From Candidatus Gerdarchaeota archaeon (GTDB lineage: Archaea > Asgardarchaeota > Heimdallarchaeia > JABLTI01), in NCBI GenBank assembly GCA_016840945.1, contig JAEORJ010000020.1, positions 1 through 58,751 on the forward strand: a stretch of DNA of 58,751 nt. Direction: 5' to 3'. The notes beneath the pieces were generated by a model. It was not told the DNA's origin and searched no databases. It saw only the letters and a list, made by a program, of their open reading frames with translations. Below are positions 10,701 through 19,287 of this stretch, in pieces (within the stretch, counting starts at the first letter, position 1; the number at the start of each line of letters is the position of its first letter). The translations under genes were made by a program, and so were the position numbers.

Positions 10701-12462
10701 TTCAGAAATTTCTGATCCATGGGATATTATGGCCCCTATAGTTGATGGTAATCATACTTTATTAATTAGATTGGAAGATCAAACCGGTGGAGGTATTTAT
10801 CCCAATTTTGTAGTAGCTACATATGTTTTCATTATAGATGACATTGAGCTTATTTTTATGCTACCTGAAGAATTTGAGAGTGATTATTATTATACTATGA
10901 ATTATGGAGAGGAATTTAATTTTTCAATTAATATCCGAGATAGGGTTAATCAAACTGAAATAGAAGGTTTAGTATATGATATCACTAAAGATGTAGGTAT
11001 AAATTTATCAATTACAATTTCACAATTTAACGAAACTGTATACAATATAACCATTTTAGCTACAAATGTAACAAATAATGCATTTACTATAATAGATTTT
11101 GAATTTTATCAATTCACAACCAATAAACAGCTTGTTCGAGTTAATATTAAAATCAATAAACAAATAGGTAATTTCCATATAATTAATTATTCTAATGAAA
11201 TTGTCTTTGAGGATGATATTTACATAATCATTCAACTTAGAGATTTACTAGATGTTAATGGACAAGAAATCTTATATCTATCATTAAATGGAACTGTAAA
11301 TAATTTTGAATATACACTAATTGATGCTGTCAATTATATCTATAATCTTACCTTGAATTCAGCTGACTTTATGAACAAAAAAGGTGATTGGACTTTTGAA
11401 TTCTACACATTTTCGAATTTCTATTATGCCTATGCAAATGCTACAAGCTCAATTTCAATAGAAATTCAACCAATCTCAATAGTATTAACAGTTGGTGTTA
11501 ATAATCTTGAAGTAATCTATGATAGTGATCTAGTAGTAACTGCACTATTAACTCGATCTGATACTACACCGATTCAATATGTTACTATTGTATTTACTTT
11601 TGAAATTCATTACAAAAATGGTACTGTTTCAATTGTTTATCTCACAACATCAACTAATATTAATGGAGAAGCCTCTGAGTCGATTAGAGTTACAGAAGAT
11701 ATGGAATATATCATAGTTTCTGCTTCGTATGCTGGTGGGGATTACTATGATCCAATATCACAATTGTATGCTAATAATATTTATGCGATATCTGCAGGAT
11801 TATCAACTCAAATTATTTTAATTATCGTTGCAGCAGCTGTTCTCTTTTCAATTATTATTGGTTTTGTTATTTATCGATTGGTAAGAGCAAGGCCATTTGA
11901 AGAATTACTTGAGAAAGTAACTGATGAGGATATTACTAAAAATATGGAAAAAGTTTCACCAGGTGTTGTTTTAACAATATTTGACCAAAGAAAAGGACCA
12001 ATACCATTAATTAGTAATCACTCTCTTGATACTGCTGAATATAGCAGAAGAATGAGAATTGGTGTTGATAACTTCTTACTAAAAATAGCTGATCAAGCAT
12101 ATTCATCACTAGGATTTGAAGAACATGATGAACGAAGAAGAATTGGTTCAATAAACCTACCCAATGAAGATATGATTGGATTCATTCATGGTGTTCAATT
12201 AGCTAATCCAATAATGAGAGGAGGATTTGAGAATCTTTCATTAATAGTATTAGCTGAAAAAGACATTGGTAGCTTATTATTGGCCAATCAAGAATTTATG
12301 TTCCTAGAAATTGATCAGTTAATAAAAGACCTTCAAGATAAAAAACCACTTGAGGTAATAAAACAACACTTGGATATCATCCGCAAACGTTCAGTTCAAA
12401 TTATGCTCGCAGCTCAAAAGAATGTCAAAGAAGATAAAAAGAACAAAAAAGAATACCAATAA
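7762..12462 (+). CDS. Giant surface receptor-like protein: Ig-like repeats, one membrane span, longin/roadblock-like cytosolic domain
   Basis: This protein has 1566 residues. A signal peptide spans about 1-30. Residues 60-300 form an N-terminal beta-rich domain. From about 320 to 1030, Ig-like modules of the OmpL47 type repeat, each with a WD or KWD strand, a G-W/D-H-x-L-x-V turn and a closing DTTPT/DTTSPS-like linker. A further beta region leads to a single membrane helix at about 1350-1373 (STQIILIIVAAAVLFSIIIG). The remaining 190 residues are cytosolic. They include VVLTIFDQRKGPIPL and NLSLIVLAEKDIG with helices between, a pattern like longin/roadblock (profilin-like) domains. The Rag-like GTPase gene follows 93 bases downstream. 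The receptor role is inferred from the layout. Confidence 0.75.
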   Translation: MLNKKSTLIGIFAIILSLSSLTYFPLSMAIDNIPIKEIEIDDSFTDNQLTDVAIEKPIISDEIIAQADNTTLTPGSYKTQAYFTQNKYISMGGYSQVFEWEKYEDVYNDPSNFAVVDFWQNNDTTNPTRNWHPLDTYGLLWSSSRIGSYYMPSIIYTPAYSEDTYIQGNVYFMCGGDMWRSAYSEWFLRMTLERYNPQNGQADYLTETIGQFWDTDENPNGSYDGTNYDGYVYEGILPNTTLIPAGYRLRATIECMLTSASYNYAQERLELRTGSTIYPTEWTVDSDNDIYDNYYHIQESRESIGIQLLMYQETYPTIELTGLENNTIYYTSTEGTITVSSESVLSQYRWDQGPFTPFTTQQVVTVPQTTGWHELLVKAYDWYDNLAEATYYIGYDTTPTNVYLYSPSNNSKVSDGYLLNFSIIDFNDAAYEWDKNGTENVLTTPFDIYPYIGTDGIHQLTIHVDDDLGSEMYEYFFNFDNTGPELLLVNVENETTLPQQKNIDLIIDDDSYPIDVQYKWDSDSYATWTPILGNFYRAYLPSIAGWHYLSVLANDSFGNEYFALYAFNTSLTLLNVDLYNLVNNSYYLGGNTVEVAITNHNNTIYYYWGSDPWTAGTAPGGIMTLSGGDALSSSPGTYILTVIVGSLVDNEEYTFKFIFTVDQMAPTLIPDAVYNESRFLDTAIFSYTISDNLTSVDNLVIYYSFDGDDNHTLQLPHQIYLYGLDDGLHNLTIIVYDIAGNYYYYYITFTIDTTSPSTSVSIIGQAIVNNIRYIPANTEIIVAVSDDDPGVSSYYKWNSTTYIPFIDSFFLPAIEGYSRLDVLANDTLGNTRVRTYWLTIDGTAPSITLSPDLNNSKINDITLLSFQVTDLLDDTIYQTRSKWDIVETSAPEDPLFTTYLLPTYKILAKIEAILSVYTQDVVGNDYNYTFHFYLDFLAPSYALVSATNSSYITGGELLDFNVLSADIGKFLYKWDDAEDYSEISDPWDIMAPIVDGNHTLLIRLEDQTGGGIYPNFVVATYVFIIDDIELIFMLPEEFESDYYYTMNYGEEFNFSINIRDRVNQTEIEGLVYDITKDVGINLSITISQFNETVYNITILATNVTNNAFTIIDFEFYQFTTNKQLVRVNIKINKQIGNFHIINYSNEIVFEDDIYIIIQLRDLLDVNGQEILYLSLNGTVNNFEYTLIDAVNYIYNLTLNSADFMNKKGDWTFEFYTFSNFYYAYANATSSISIEIQPISIVLTVGVNNLEVIYDSDLVVTALLTRSDTTPIQYVTIVFTFEIHYKNGTVSIVYLTTSTNINGEASESIRVTEDMEYIIVSASYAGGDYYDPISQLYANNIYAISAGLSTQIILIIVAAAVLFSIIIGFVIYRLVRARPFEELLEKVTDEDITKNMEKVSPGVVLTIFDQRKGPIPLISNHSLDTAEYSRRMRIGVDNFLLKIADQAYSSLGFEEHDERRRIGSINLPNEDMIGFIHGVQLANPIMRGGFENLSLIVLAEKDIGSLLLANQEFMFLEIDQLIKDLQDKKPLEVIKQHLDIIRKRSVQIMLAAQKNVKEDKKNKKEYQ

Positions 12463-12555
12463 ACAGATTATTGCACTAAAAGTAATATTAAAATGAGAGC
12501 ACGTTCAGCAATAATCTACCTTAATTCAAGTGTTACACAGTATCAGTGATTGTCC

Positions 12556-14331
12556 ATGTCATACCTATTTGATGAAATGAAAGCAAAAGAAGGCGAAATC
12601 TCCCAAGTAGAGGATAAAGTGCTCTTAATGGGCTTGCAGCAAGCAGGAAAAACGGCAATTAAGGATGTTGTTTTCTTTGGTAAAGAAGCCGGCGACGTAG
12701 AAGATTACATGGCAACGATTCATTACGAACGTCAATTCATTGATGAAGACCAACAAAATCTTGTTATTGATGCGGGAGGGCAAGAATCATATTGGAACGA
12801 GGCTGTAACACATTTTAGACATTTAGTTTTTTCAAATGTTAAATTACTATTATGGATCCTAGATATGACACGACCGGATCAATTTGAAGAATCTGAGAGG
12901 CGATTTAGTTTTACTATTAGACAATTTAAAAAAGAAAACCCTAATGGTCATATAGCTGTTCTATGCCACAAAGTTGATCAAATTCCTCCTGAAGAATTAG
13001 TCTCACGACTAGAACAAGTTAAAACTGAATTTAGTGATCCCAAATATAACATTCGTTTTGAACCATCTAGTATATATTATCCTGATAGCCTTAAAGAACT
13101 CATTTTCGCATTAATGAAAGATGCTAAGATGAATGTTAAACGTTTTGAATTAATTACAAATATTGGTCAAAAAGTTGAAGAAAGTGAGGAATTCCAAAGT
13201 TATGTTGTTGATCACCAAGATGATCCTCGTATCAAACAATTGCTTGATTTCTTACACCCTGAATCATCAACTGTCTTGCCAACTTATGGTAAAACCAGTT
13301 TAGCGGTTGACCTTTCGGATCATGGTATAGTAGAGATTGTCCTTATTGATAAAGAAACATTATCACCTATTACTGGTGCTTCATCAAATCATTCTGTAAG
13401 TATAGATAAATCAATGGATTATATCATAGCCTTAAAAGAATTCAAAGAAATTGTGCAAGAAAAAAGGGCTAATGGCGATAGTAAAATATCAATTGTTACT
13501 GCATCAAACAATAAAGTTCATGGTATGATTGTTAGTCTTGAAACGAAATTTATGCTAATTACTACTTTCCATGAAATTACTGATGAGAAAACTAAAGAAT
13601 TTTATAATATCATTAAAGCGTTCGCTCAATCTGGAGAAGCAGAATTAGTTGTGACTGTACCAGAAGAAACTGCAATTGAAACCAAAGTAGTAGCACCAAC
13701 TGCTCCACAAGTCACTCCTAAACCACCTCCAAGACGAGAACCAGTAGAACCTATTAAACCTTTAATTAAAGCTGATGAAACAAGTATATTTAGTTTCGTT
13801 AATAAAATGAAAGAGATACAAGATAAAAGGTTAGAAGAACCTGAACCTATTGTTGAGCCACCTACCCCTGAATTGATTGAACCAATAGTAGCTGAAGAAG
13901 TAATACAAGAAGAATTAACACCACCTACAATAACAGAAGAATTAGAAATTAAAATACAACCAGAAGAATTACCAATAACTCCGCCAACAATCGTTGAAGA
14001 AGCAAACATGGAACCTGAGAAAATTGAACCTGAACCAGTCATTGAAATAGCAGAAAAACCAATTGAAGTCAAAACTGAAGAACCGATTGTAGTAGTTGAA
14101 GAAAGTATAACATTAACTCCACAAGAACCAGTTCCAAAACAATCAGCTTTTATGAAAAGAATACAAAAGGAAAGCAAACAATACCAGATTAGACAAATTG
14201 AAGTAGTGGAAAAGAAAGGTGAAGAAGAGAAAATCGATATTGGCGAAGAAAATATCTCGAGTTTCATAAAGTTCCTCAAAAAAGAAAAAGAAATAATAGC
14301 TGAAAGAAATGAAGGCGATAGTAACAGCTAA
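12556..14331 (+). CDS. Rag/Gtr-like GTPase with roadblock-like domain and Pro/Glu-rich tail
   Basis: This 591-residue protein opens with a Rag/Gtr/Arf-like G domain: VLLMGLQQAGKT (P-loop 26-33), DAGGQE (73-78), and HKVD (139-142) in place of NKxD, as in Rag GTPases. VLLMG-L-x2-x-GKT followed by IKDVVF closely resembles eukaryotic RagC/Gtr2. Residues about 250-365 (VEIVLIDKE, IIALKEFKEIV, KFMLITTF) look like the roadblock-type domain found after the G domain in Rags. Residues about 372-550 are Pro/Glu-rich with many EEP and PIV repeats, likely disordered, ending in a charged coil. Start: the frame can extend to TTG 12550, but GTGAT at 12546-12550 is the ribosome site, favouring ATG 12556. It is convergent with the second Rag-like gene. 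Confidence 0.85.
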   Translation: MSYLFDEMKAKEGEISQVEDKVLLMGLQQAGKTAIKDVVFFGKEAGDVEDYMATIHYERQFIDEDQQNLVIDAGGQESYWNEAVTHFRHLVFSNVKLLLWILDMTRPDQFEESERRFSFTIRQFKKENPNGHIAVLCHKVDQIPPEELVSRLEQVKTEFSDPKYNIRFEPSSIYYPDSLKELIFALMKDAKMNVKRFELITNIGQKVEESEEFQSYVVDHQDDPRIKQLLDFLHPESSTVLPTYGKTSLAVDLSDHGIVEIVLIDKETLSPITGASSNHSVSIDKSMDYIIALKEFKEIVQEKRANGDSKISIVTASNNKVHGMIVSLETKFMLITTFHEITDEKTKEFYNIIKAFAQSGEAELVVTVPEETAIETKVVAPTAPQVTPKPPPRREPVEPIKPLIKADETSIFSFVNKMKEIQDKRLEEPEPIVEPPTPELIEPIVAEEVIQEELTPPTITEELEIKIQPEELPITPPTIVEEANMEPEKIEPEPVIEIAEKPIEVKTEEPIVVVEESITLTPQEPVPKQSAFMKRIQKESKQYQIRQIEVVEKKGEEEKIDIGEENISSFIKFLKKEKEIIAERNEGDSNS

Positions 14332-14398
14332 TTTCTAATTATATCAAATTTTAACAAATAAATAAGAAAATTGGGGAAGATGTACCTAGAATTTTATT

Positions 14399-15628
14399 TT
14401 ATATTGATCTACTGCGTTCATATCTTCGATATTCAAGATTCTGATCAAGAATGATAGGAATTTCACGAATACCTTCAACACAATCATGAACAGGATAGAT
14501 TTCTACTGTAATGGCTCCAAAACCGGAAGAAACTTTGATACCGCGATCTAATTTTTCAGAGTTTTCTATTGCAACATCTAAAATGGATTTAGTTATATGC
14601 TTTCCACAAACATCACATTTAACGCCTATTTTAGTATCAAATTTAATTTGCAAATCTTCAGCATTTCGGATTTTATTATTTCTGAGATAATCAGTTAGAG
14701 TTTTCTTCATTTTTTGTTTAGCTTGACCTAGAAGTTCCTCTGGTTTAAATAATGATGCAATTTGATCACTTAGCTCCCCAAACTTAATTTGAGAATCCGT
14801 TAGTTGAAGATTCGTTGGAAAGACTGAAGTTAAAACTAATTCTTCATCAAGCTCTTTCATAAAAACATGATATTCACCGAACTTGAAAATTGCTTCATCT
14901 AAAACAATACCTGGGAAGAAAGCCTTCATTAAATCATTCTTTAGACGGCTATAATTAACACCTGACTCAATTTCAGGTTCTGAATATAATATAAGACCCT
15001 GATTTGTTGAGAGGGCGAGGAATTCCAAATGGTAATCACCAACCACTTTTTTAATTTCAGTAGTTTTAAGATCATCTTTTGGATAAACATATGAAAGTAC
15101 TTTTTGCATTGCTTCCCAAACAGATTCATCAAAAATTGATGTACCATGTATACTAACATTTGGTTTATCTTTTATTTCAAAGATATCAGCAATAGAATTA
15201 ACCATTGATTCACGATTGTTAAGTGGAACGACATCCATTTTATGTGCAAAAATGTATATTCGAGCTTTTCCACTGATTTTATCTATTGCTTTCATGGTCT
15301 GATCAAAATAGTACTTAGAACGCATAATGTTAGCTGCATCAGAAACATCAACAACAAAAATAGCTGCTCTTACATCAGTAAATGTTCGTTCTTTATATTG
15401 TTGAAAAACTTCATCAAGATAGTTTTTTTGACCACCAATATCAAATAAGTTAATACCACCACCAGCAAGGTTAAACAATTTTCGATTTATTCTTACTGTT
15501 GCAGGATTTAAAGCTGTGGACTCAGGAGCAAAACCTTCAAAAACAACTTGCCTAATAGAAGTTTTTCCAGATTGTGATAACCCTAGAACGATTACTTTTG
15601 ATTCCAATGGATTCGCTGGCGTTGACAT
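14399..15628 (-). CDS. Rag/Gtr-like GTPase with roadblock-like domain and C-terminal CCHC module
   Basis: This 409-residue protein has a Rag-like G domain: GLSQSGKT (16-23) followed by IRQVVF, DIGGQ (63-67), and HKMD (129-132). A roadblock-like domain follows at about 198-295 (LEFLALSTNQGLILYSEPE, DEELVLTSVFP). The last 75 residues hold C338-x2-C341, then H381-x-C383 and a D-x5-R element, probably one zinc site. The same module occurs at the start of the protein at 26139-27830. The possible TTG start at 15655 is less likely: GGTGAA precedes ATG 15628 by 4 bases. It lies tail to tail with the other Rag-like GTPase, and the two could form a heterodimer as in eukaryotes (inference). Confidence 0.85.
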   Translation of the reverse strand: MSTPANPLESKVIVLGLSQSGKTSIRQVVFEGFAPESTALNPATVRINRKLFNLAGGGINLFDIGGQKNYLDEVFQQYKERTFTDVRAAIFVVDVSDAANIMRSKYYFDQTMKAIDKISGKARIYIFAHKMDVVPLNNRESMVNSIADIFEIKDKPNVSIHGTSIFDESVWEAMQKVLSYVYPKDDLKTTEIKKVVGDYHLEFLALSTNQGLILYSEPEIESGVNYSRLKNDLMKAFFPGIVLDEAIFKFGEYHVFMKELDEELVLTSVFPTNLQLTDSQIKFGELSDQIASLFKPEELLGQAKQKMKKTLTDYLRNNKIRNAEDLQIKFDTKIGVKCDVCGKHITKSILDVAIENSEKLDRGIKVSSGFGAITVEIYPVHDCVEGIREIPIILDQNLEYRRYERSRSI

Positions 15629-15753
15629 ATGTTCACCTATAACACATTTTCTCAATGATATTCATTTTTAATCTTTCTGTATAAGTAAATTACAACAAAA
15701 AATGATTGAATAAAAAATCAACGGTTTATTTTATAAAGAAAGAATAAGAGAAA

Positions 15754-17166
15754 TTAATTCTCTTTCTTTTTTGGTTGTTTCTTAATAGGGCTTACTTTAT
15801 GATATCTATTCCTTTCAATGAATAAATCAATCATCCCAGTTTCTTGATTAATCATAAATTCTACTGGGAATTTAGTACCACTCATTGGAATCCAGAACCT
15901 ATAATCATCTGGTTCATTAGTTTCTGGTATTAATGGGTAATCAATTTCACCTTCTTTCATACCACCAAAAAGAGTTGTTCCTTTCTTAGTTATGTATAAT
16001 TTTGCTATTCCCTTGTAATTTTGATATTCACCAGGTAAAGCACTTAATTTGTTTTCAAGTTTTAATACTGGATGATCAGTTTGTGGATTTTTCCCTAAGA
16101 ATGATGCAAAGAATAATTGAGAAAGCAATCCTCCAAGTGAATTACTAACATTCCCTAAAATAATGATGCCTAGTTTTTTCTTAGGGATTAAAGCTAAGAA
16201 AGCACTTGAAACACCAGTAGAACCACCATGATGAATAACAGTTTCACCAAAGAAATCTTCAATTGTCGCCCAACCATAACAATATCCTTCTTGACCAAAG
16301 AGTCCTTGTGGACGTGGTATATAAGGTGTAAACATTTTCTTTATTGAATCAGATGAAATAATCTGCTTGTCATTTATCTTTCCATCATTAAAATAAAGCT
16401 TCTAGTACTTAATTAATTCATTAACGGAACTCAATAAACCGCCTGCAGAATAGATGAATTGATCAAAAGGATGTAATGATGGAATTAAATCTTGATCTGG
16501 TTCTGTAAAATAAGCTGTCATCGTATCAGCATCTTGATCGAAATCTTCCCTTGAAAACGTTGATCGAGTCATCCCTAAAGGTTTGAGAATATTTTCTTTA
16601 ATATATTCCTCATAAGACATTCCTGAAACTTTAGCAATAATCTCTCCTAATAATAAATAGGCTGAATTATTGTAAAAATACTTCTCACCAGGTTTGCTGG
16701 CGATTTCATTTTGTGCCCCATTAACATGATTAATGATATCTTCAAAAGAGCTCATAGGAATATATGTTTCATTTTTTCCCACATATCTTGAGATTATTAC
16801 TGAAGCTACTCCTAAATTTGGTATGCCTGAAGAATGTGACATGAAATGGTGTATTGTTATAGGACTATCTTCAAACCCTATCTTGAAAGGCAAATATTTA
16901 CTAATTGGATCAGTCAACTTTAATTTCCCTTGCTCCGTTAATTGCAATAATGCTAAACAAGTGAATGATTTTGTGCATGATCCTATACCATACAAAGTAT
17001 CAAGAGATGCTGGTTTGTTCTCTTTCAGAGTTCTTGCTCCAAAAGCTTTAGAATAAATCGTTTTATCATCTTGCACAACAGCAACAGCTAAACTCGGGAT
17101 TTTGCTTTGCTGCATTAAAGTCGCTATTAGAGATTCTAGACTAGCAAATATTTTTTCATCTGTCAT
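15754..17166 (-). pseudogene. Beta-lactamase-family serine hydrolase gene interrupted by one in-frame amber codon
   Basis: The upstream part (17166-16402, 254 codons) carries the nucleophile motif SCTK (SxxK, near residue 63) and FYNNSAY (YxN). It ends at TAG 16404-16402. In the same frame the next 22 codons (KLYFNDGKINDK onward) and the following 193 codons read without a stop to 15754. That downstream part carries HHGGSTG, the third active-site motif. The reading frame is otherwise intact at about 470 codons, the expected length for a class-C-like hydrolase with a C-terminal domain. TAG could come from TTG (Leu) by one change. TAG ends other genes here normally, so this is most likely a recent pseudogene. 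Readthrough is the alternative. Confidence 0.8.
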
Positions 17167-17321
17167 TTTTATCTTGTATATGGTATTAGCTTCAATAATA
17201 TAATTATTGTGAAAACCTATTGTTCGAAAAGTCTTCTAACGATAGACATATTAAAGCGTACTTACCTTTTGATTTTGTAAATTGAATAGACAAAATTAGA
17301 GTAATTTACTGAGGTTATAGT

Positions 17322-17804
17322 ATGGCTGATGCAAATAAATTTGATAAAATTCTTGGGCATAAAATCAAACAAAAAAACCTTTCAACACATGATTCATTAA
17401 AATTCATACTTACTTCCTTAAAAAATCACGCTGGATTATTATCCTGTGTATTAACTGATGATAATGGTCTAGTCTGTAATGAAGCACTACATCCACGTGC
17501 AAACCGTGAAAACCTTTCTGCTGCAAGTGCAGTAGCTAATGATGCAGCTCATAAGATTTCTAATTATCTTAGTATGGGTAAAATAACTTTAAACTACCTT
17601 GTATCCAACAACACTAAATTCTGGATCTTACCTATTGAAATACCTAATAGTTCTGATAGATTTATTCTACTTACTACTAAAAGAAACTCTGTTTTTGAAA
17701 AATCATCTAATAATACTTTAAAGTTACTAGGAAAATCTAGACCAAATGTACCTCTTTTAATGAATATTGCAGCTAAATGGATAACCTATGTGTTTAAACA
17801 TTAA
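17322..17804 (+). CDS. Roadblock/LC7-domain protein
   Basis: This cytosolic 160-residue protein has a roadblock/LC7 domain at about residues 20-135: an N-terminal helix, strand LLSCVLTDDNGLVCNEAL, helix NLSAASAVANDAAHKISNYL, strands KITLNYLVSNN and FWILPIEI. In MglB-like and Ragulator-like proteins this fold dimerises and binds small GTPases. The C-terminal 40 residues are an extra helix. The start ATG follows GAGGTTATAGT. No GTPase gene is adjacent, but Rag-like genes end 1.7 kb away. Domain call is good; partner is unknown. Confidence 0.8.
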   Translation: MADANKFDKILGHKIKQKNLSTHDSLKFILTSLKNHAGLLSCVLTDDNGLVCNEALHPRANRENLSAASAVANDAAHKISNYLSMGKITLNYLVSNNTKFWILPIEIPNSSDRFILLTTKRNSVFEKSSNNTLKLLGKSRPNVPLLMNIAAKWITYVFKH

Positions 17805-17880
17805 TCTCATTATTTTTTCATTTTCTTGATTAAAATTTAGATCAGTGAAATGTTTTTATTAAATGTTTAGTTATACTATT

Positions 17881-17961
17881 AATTGTTCAATTATCTTTTT
17901 ATACATTGTTAATATTCGTCGAATAATCGACATAAAATGATAGTCTTAAAAAAATAATACT
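17881..17961 (-). repeat. Inverted copy of an 81-bp intergenic repeat (pairs with 24746-24826)
   Basis: Read on the minus strand this stretch aligns without gaps to 24746-24826 on the plus strand, with about 65 of 81 positions identical by eye. The shared parts are an AGTxTTA-T6-AAGACT hairpin, the palindrome GTCGA-N4-TCGAC (17918-17931), CGAATATT, and ATGTATAAAAAG, which is TATA-box-like. It lies in the 294-base gap between the roadblock gene and the LOG-like gene; nothing else was seen in that gap. Confidence 0.7.
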
Positions 17962-18098
17962 AAATACATTTTTTAAAGAATAGTTATTTAATTGATATAA
18001 AAAACATATAAAAGAGATGTGAGAATATACATAATTATCGATATAACAAATAAATAATAGTAGTCTGTATTTGTAAAATCTATCTCAGGTGTTTGAAT

Positions 18099-18629
18099 AT
18101 GACTCGAAAAAAAATTATCGGTGTAATAGGTGGAGGAGGAGAAGCAACATGTACAAAAGAGGATCTAACTATTGCTTATAAGATTGGTCAATTATTAATT
18201 GAGAATAACTATAGAATAATTAATGGGGGATTATTTGGTGTGATGGAAGCTGTATGTAAAGGTGCAAGAGAATCTAATATGTATACAGATGGCAATATTA
18301 TTGGAGTAATTCCCTCTCTTGAAAAAGAACAAGCTAACGATTATTGTGATATCGTTATTGCTAGTGGTATTTCTTATGCGCGTAATCAGATTATTGTGGC
18401 TTCAGCTGATGCTATTGTTGCTATTGGTGGCGGATCAGGAACATTAAGTGAGATAGCTTTTGCCTGGCAACTAAACAAGCCTATTTTTGCAGTAAAAACT
18501 AAACAAGGCTGGTCTGCAAAATTAGCAGGTTCTAGAATTGATGATAAAAGAAGTGATATAGTTATTGAAGTGAGTACACCTGAAGATCTGATTAGTAAAT
18601 TAGAAAGTTTTTTTGAAAGCAAAGTTTAA
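18099..18629 (+). CDS. LOG-like / TIGR00725-type nucleotide-binding protein
   Basis: This 176-residue protein is a Rossmann-like LOG family member. The pattern is IIGVIGGGGEA at the N-terminus, YRIINGGLFGVMEAVCKGA near 46-64, RNQIIVASADAIVAIGGGSGTLSE near 95-118, and a final LISKLESFF helix. The GGGSGTLSE motif corresponds to PGGxGTxxE, the catalytic or nucleotide motif of LOG phosphoribohydrolases. The family has lysine-decarboxylase-like naming but acts on nucleotides. ATG 18099 is preferred to TTG 18093 because AGGTG lies 8 bases upstream. It ends 1 base before the convergent RING gene. Actual substrate is uncertain. Confidence 0.8.
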   Translation: MTRKKIIGVIGGGGEATCTKEDLTIAYKIGQLLIENNYRIINGGLFGVMEAVCKGARESNMYTDGNIIGVIPSLEKEQANDYCDIVIASGISYARNQIIVASADAIVAIGGGSGTLSEIAFAWQLNKPIFAVKTKQGWSAKLAGSRIDDKRSDIVIEVSTPEDLISKLESFFESKV

Positions 18630-18630
18630 T

Positions 18631-19230
18631 TTATTCTTTAAATCCATGAGACACTAATCTTGAATCACAGATAGGACAATTTGAATGTTCGCTTAACCAA
18701 TCGTTGATATGGTTTTTATGGAAGAAATGCTTACAAACAGGGCATTGTACTATTTCATCATTTGAATCAAACCCAAGTTTACAAATTGAACATTTAGCAG
18801 ATTTTGGTTTTTCTGTCACTTCAATCAAGTTTTTTAAAATAACTGATGATATTCTTTGTTCATATGAATTTTCAGAAGACTGTGTTCTGATATCAAATTG
18901 CAATCCTATCGTATCTGTTAAATCACTTTCTTGAATTGATGTTTCATTTGAAGAATTAAAATTATAAGAATCAACTGTTAAAGTATCGTGTGTAGAATCT
19001 CTATTTGTTTCCGTACGTGTTCGATTAGTTCTAGCTGGTGCTTCTGTTTTTCCCATTTGAATTGCGAAATAGGCCATCCAAAAGGCAGCTAATAATACAA
19101 CTATAATTGTGAGTGCTAGTATAATTTTACTTTGAGGATCCCATAATGTGATAACTGTTACAGCTAAAATTGCTACTAAAAAACCAAATATAAAATCTAC
19201 CAAACCAAATTTGTAATTACTTTTAACCAT
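18631..19230 (-). CDS. Membrane-anchored RING-type zinc-finger protein (paralogue 1)
   Basis: The 199-residue protein has two N-terminal membrane helices (about 9-29 and 35-58), a Ser/Thr/Asn-rich linker (60-140), and a C-terminal finger. Putative ligands are C147, C150, C163, C166, H171, H174, C185 and C188, spaced C-x2-C-x12-C-x2-C-x4-H-x2-H-x10-C-x2-C. H168 is a further candidate, and the DWL before the last pair is typical of RING-H2 domains. Asgard archaea have ubiquitin-like systems, so a membrane E3-like role is plausible, but no ubiquitin, E1 or E2 gene is in the window. It is the last of four related genes in a row on this strand. Confidence 0.75.
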   Translation of the reverse strand: MVKSNYKFGLVDFIFGFLVAILAVTVITLWDPQSKIILALTIIVVLLAAFWMAYFAIQMGKTEAPARTNRTRTETNRDSTHDTLTVDSYNFNSSNETSIQESDLTDTIGLQFDIRTQSSENSYEQRISSVILKNLIEVTEKPKSAKCSICKLGFDSNDEIVQCPVCKHFFHKNHINDWLSEHSNCPICDSRLVSHGFKE

Positions 19231-19287
19231 TCAAATCCCTTTCCCTTGTTTCATTATATTTATTATTGATTTACTTCATTATATCTA

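Noticed and set aside
13626..14279. 217-codon antisense frame in the Rag-like GTPase tail
   Set aside because: It is a Ser/Gly/Thr-rich shadow of the Pro/Glu-rich codons on the plus strand.
16402..16404. Amber codon as pyrrolysine codon
   Set aside because: TAG ends other genes normally here (40134, 42052, 43985), the position is not a known Pyl site, and no pyl genes are in the window.
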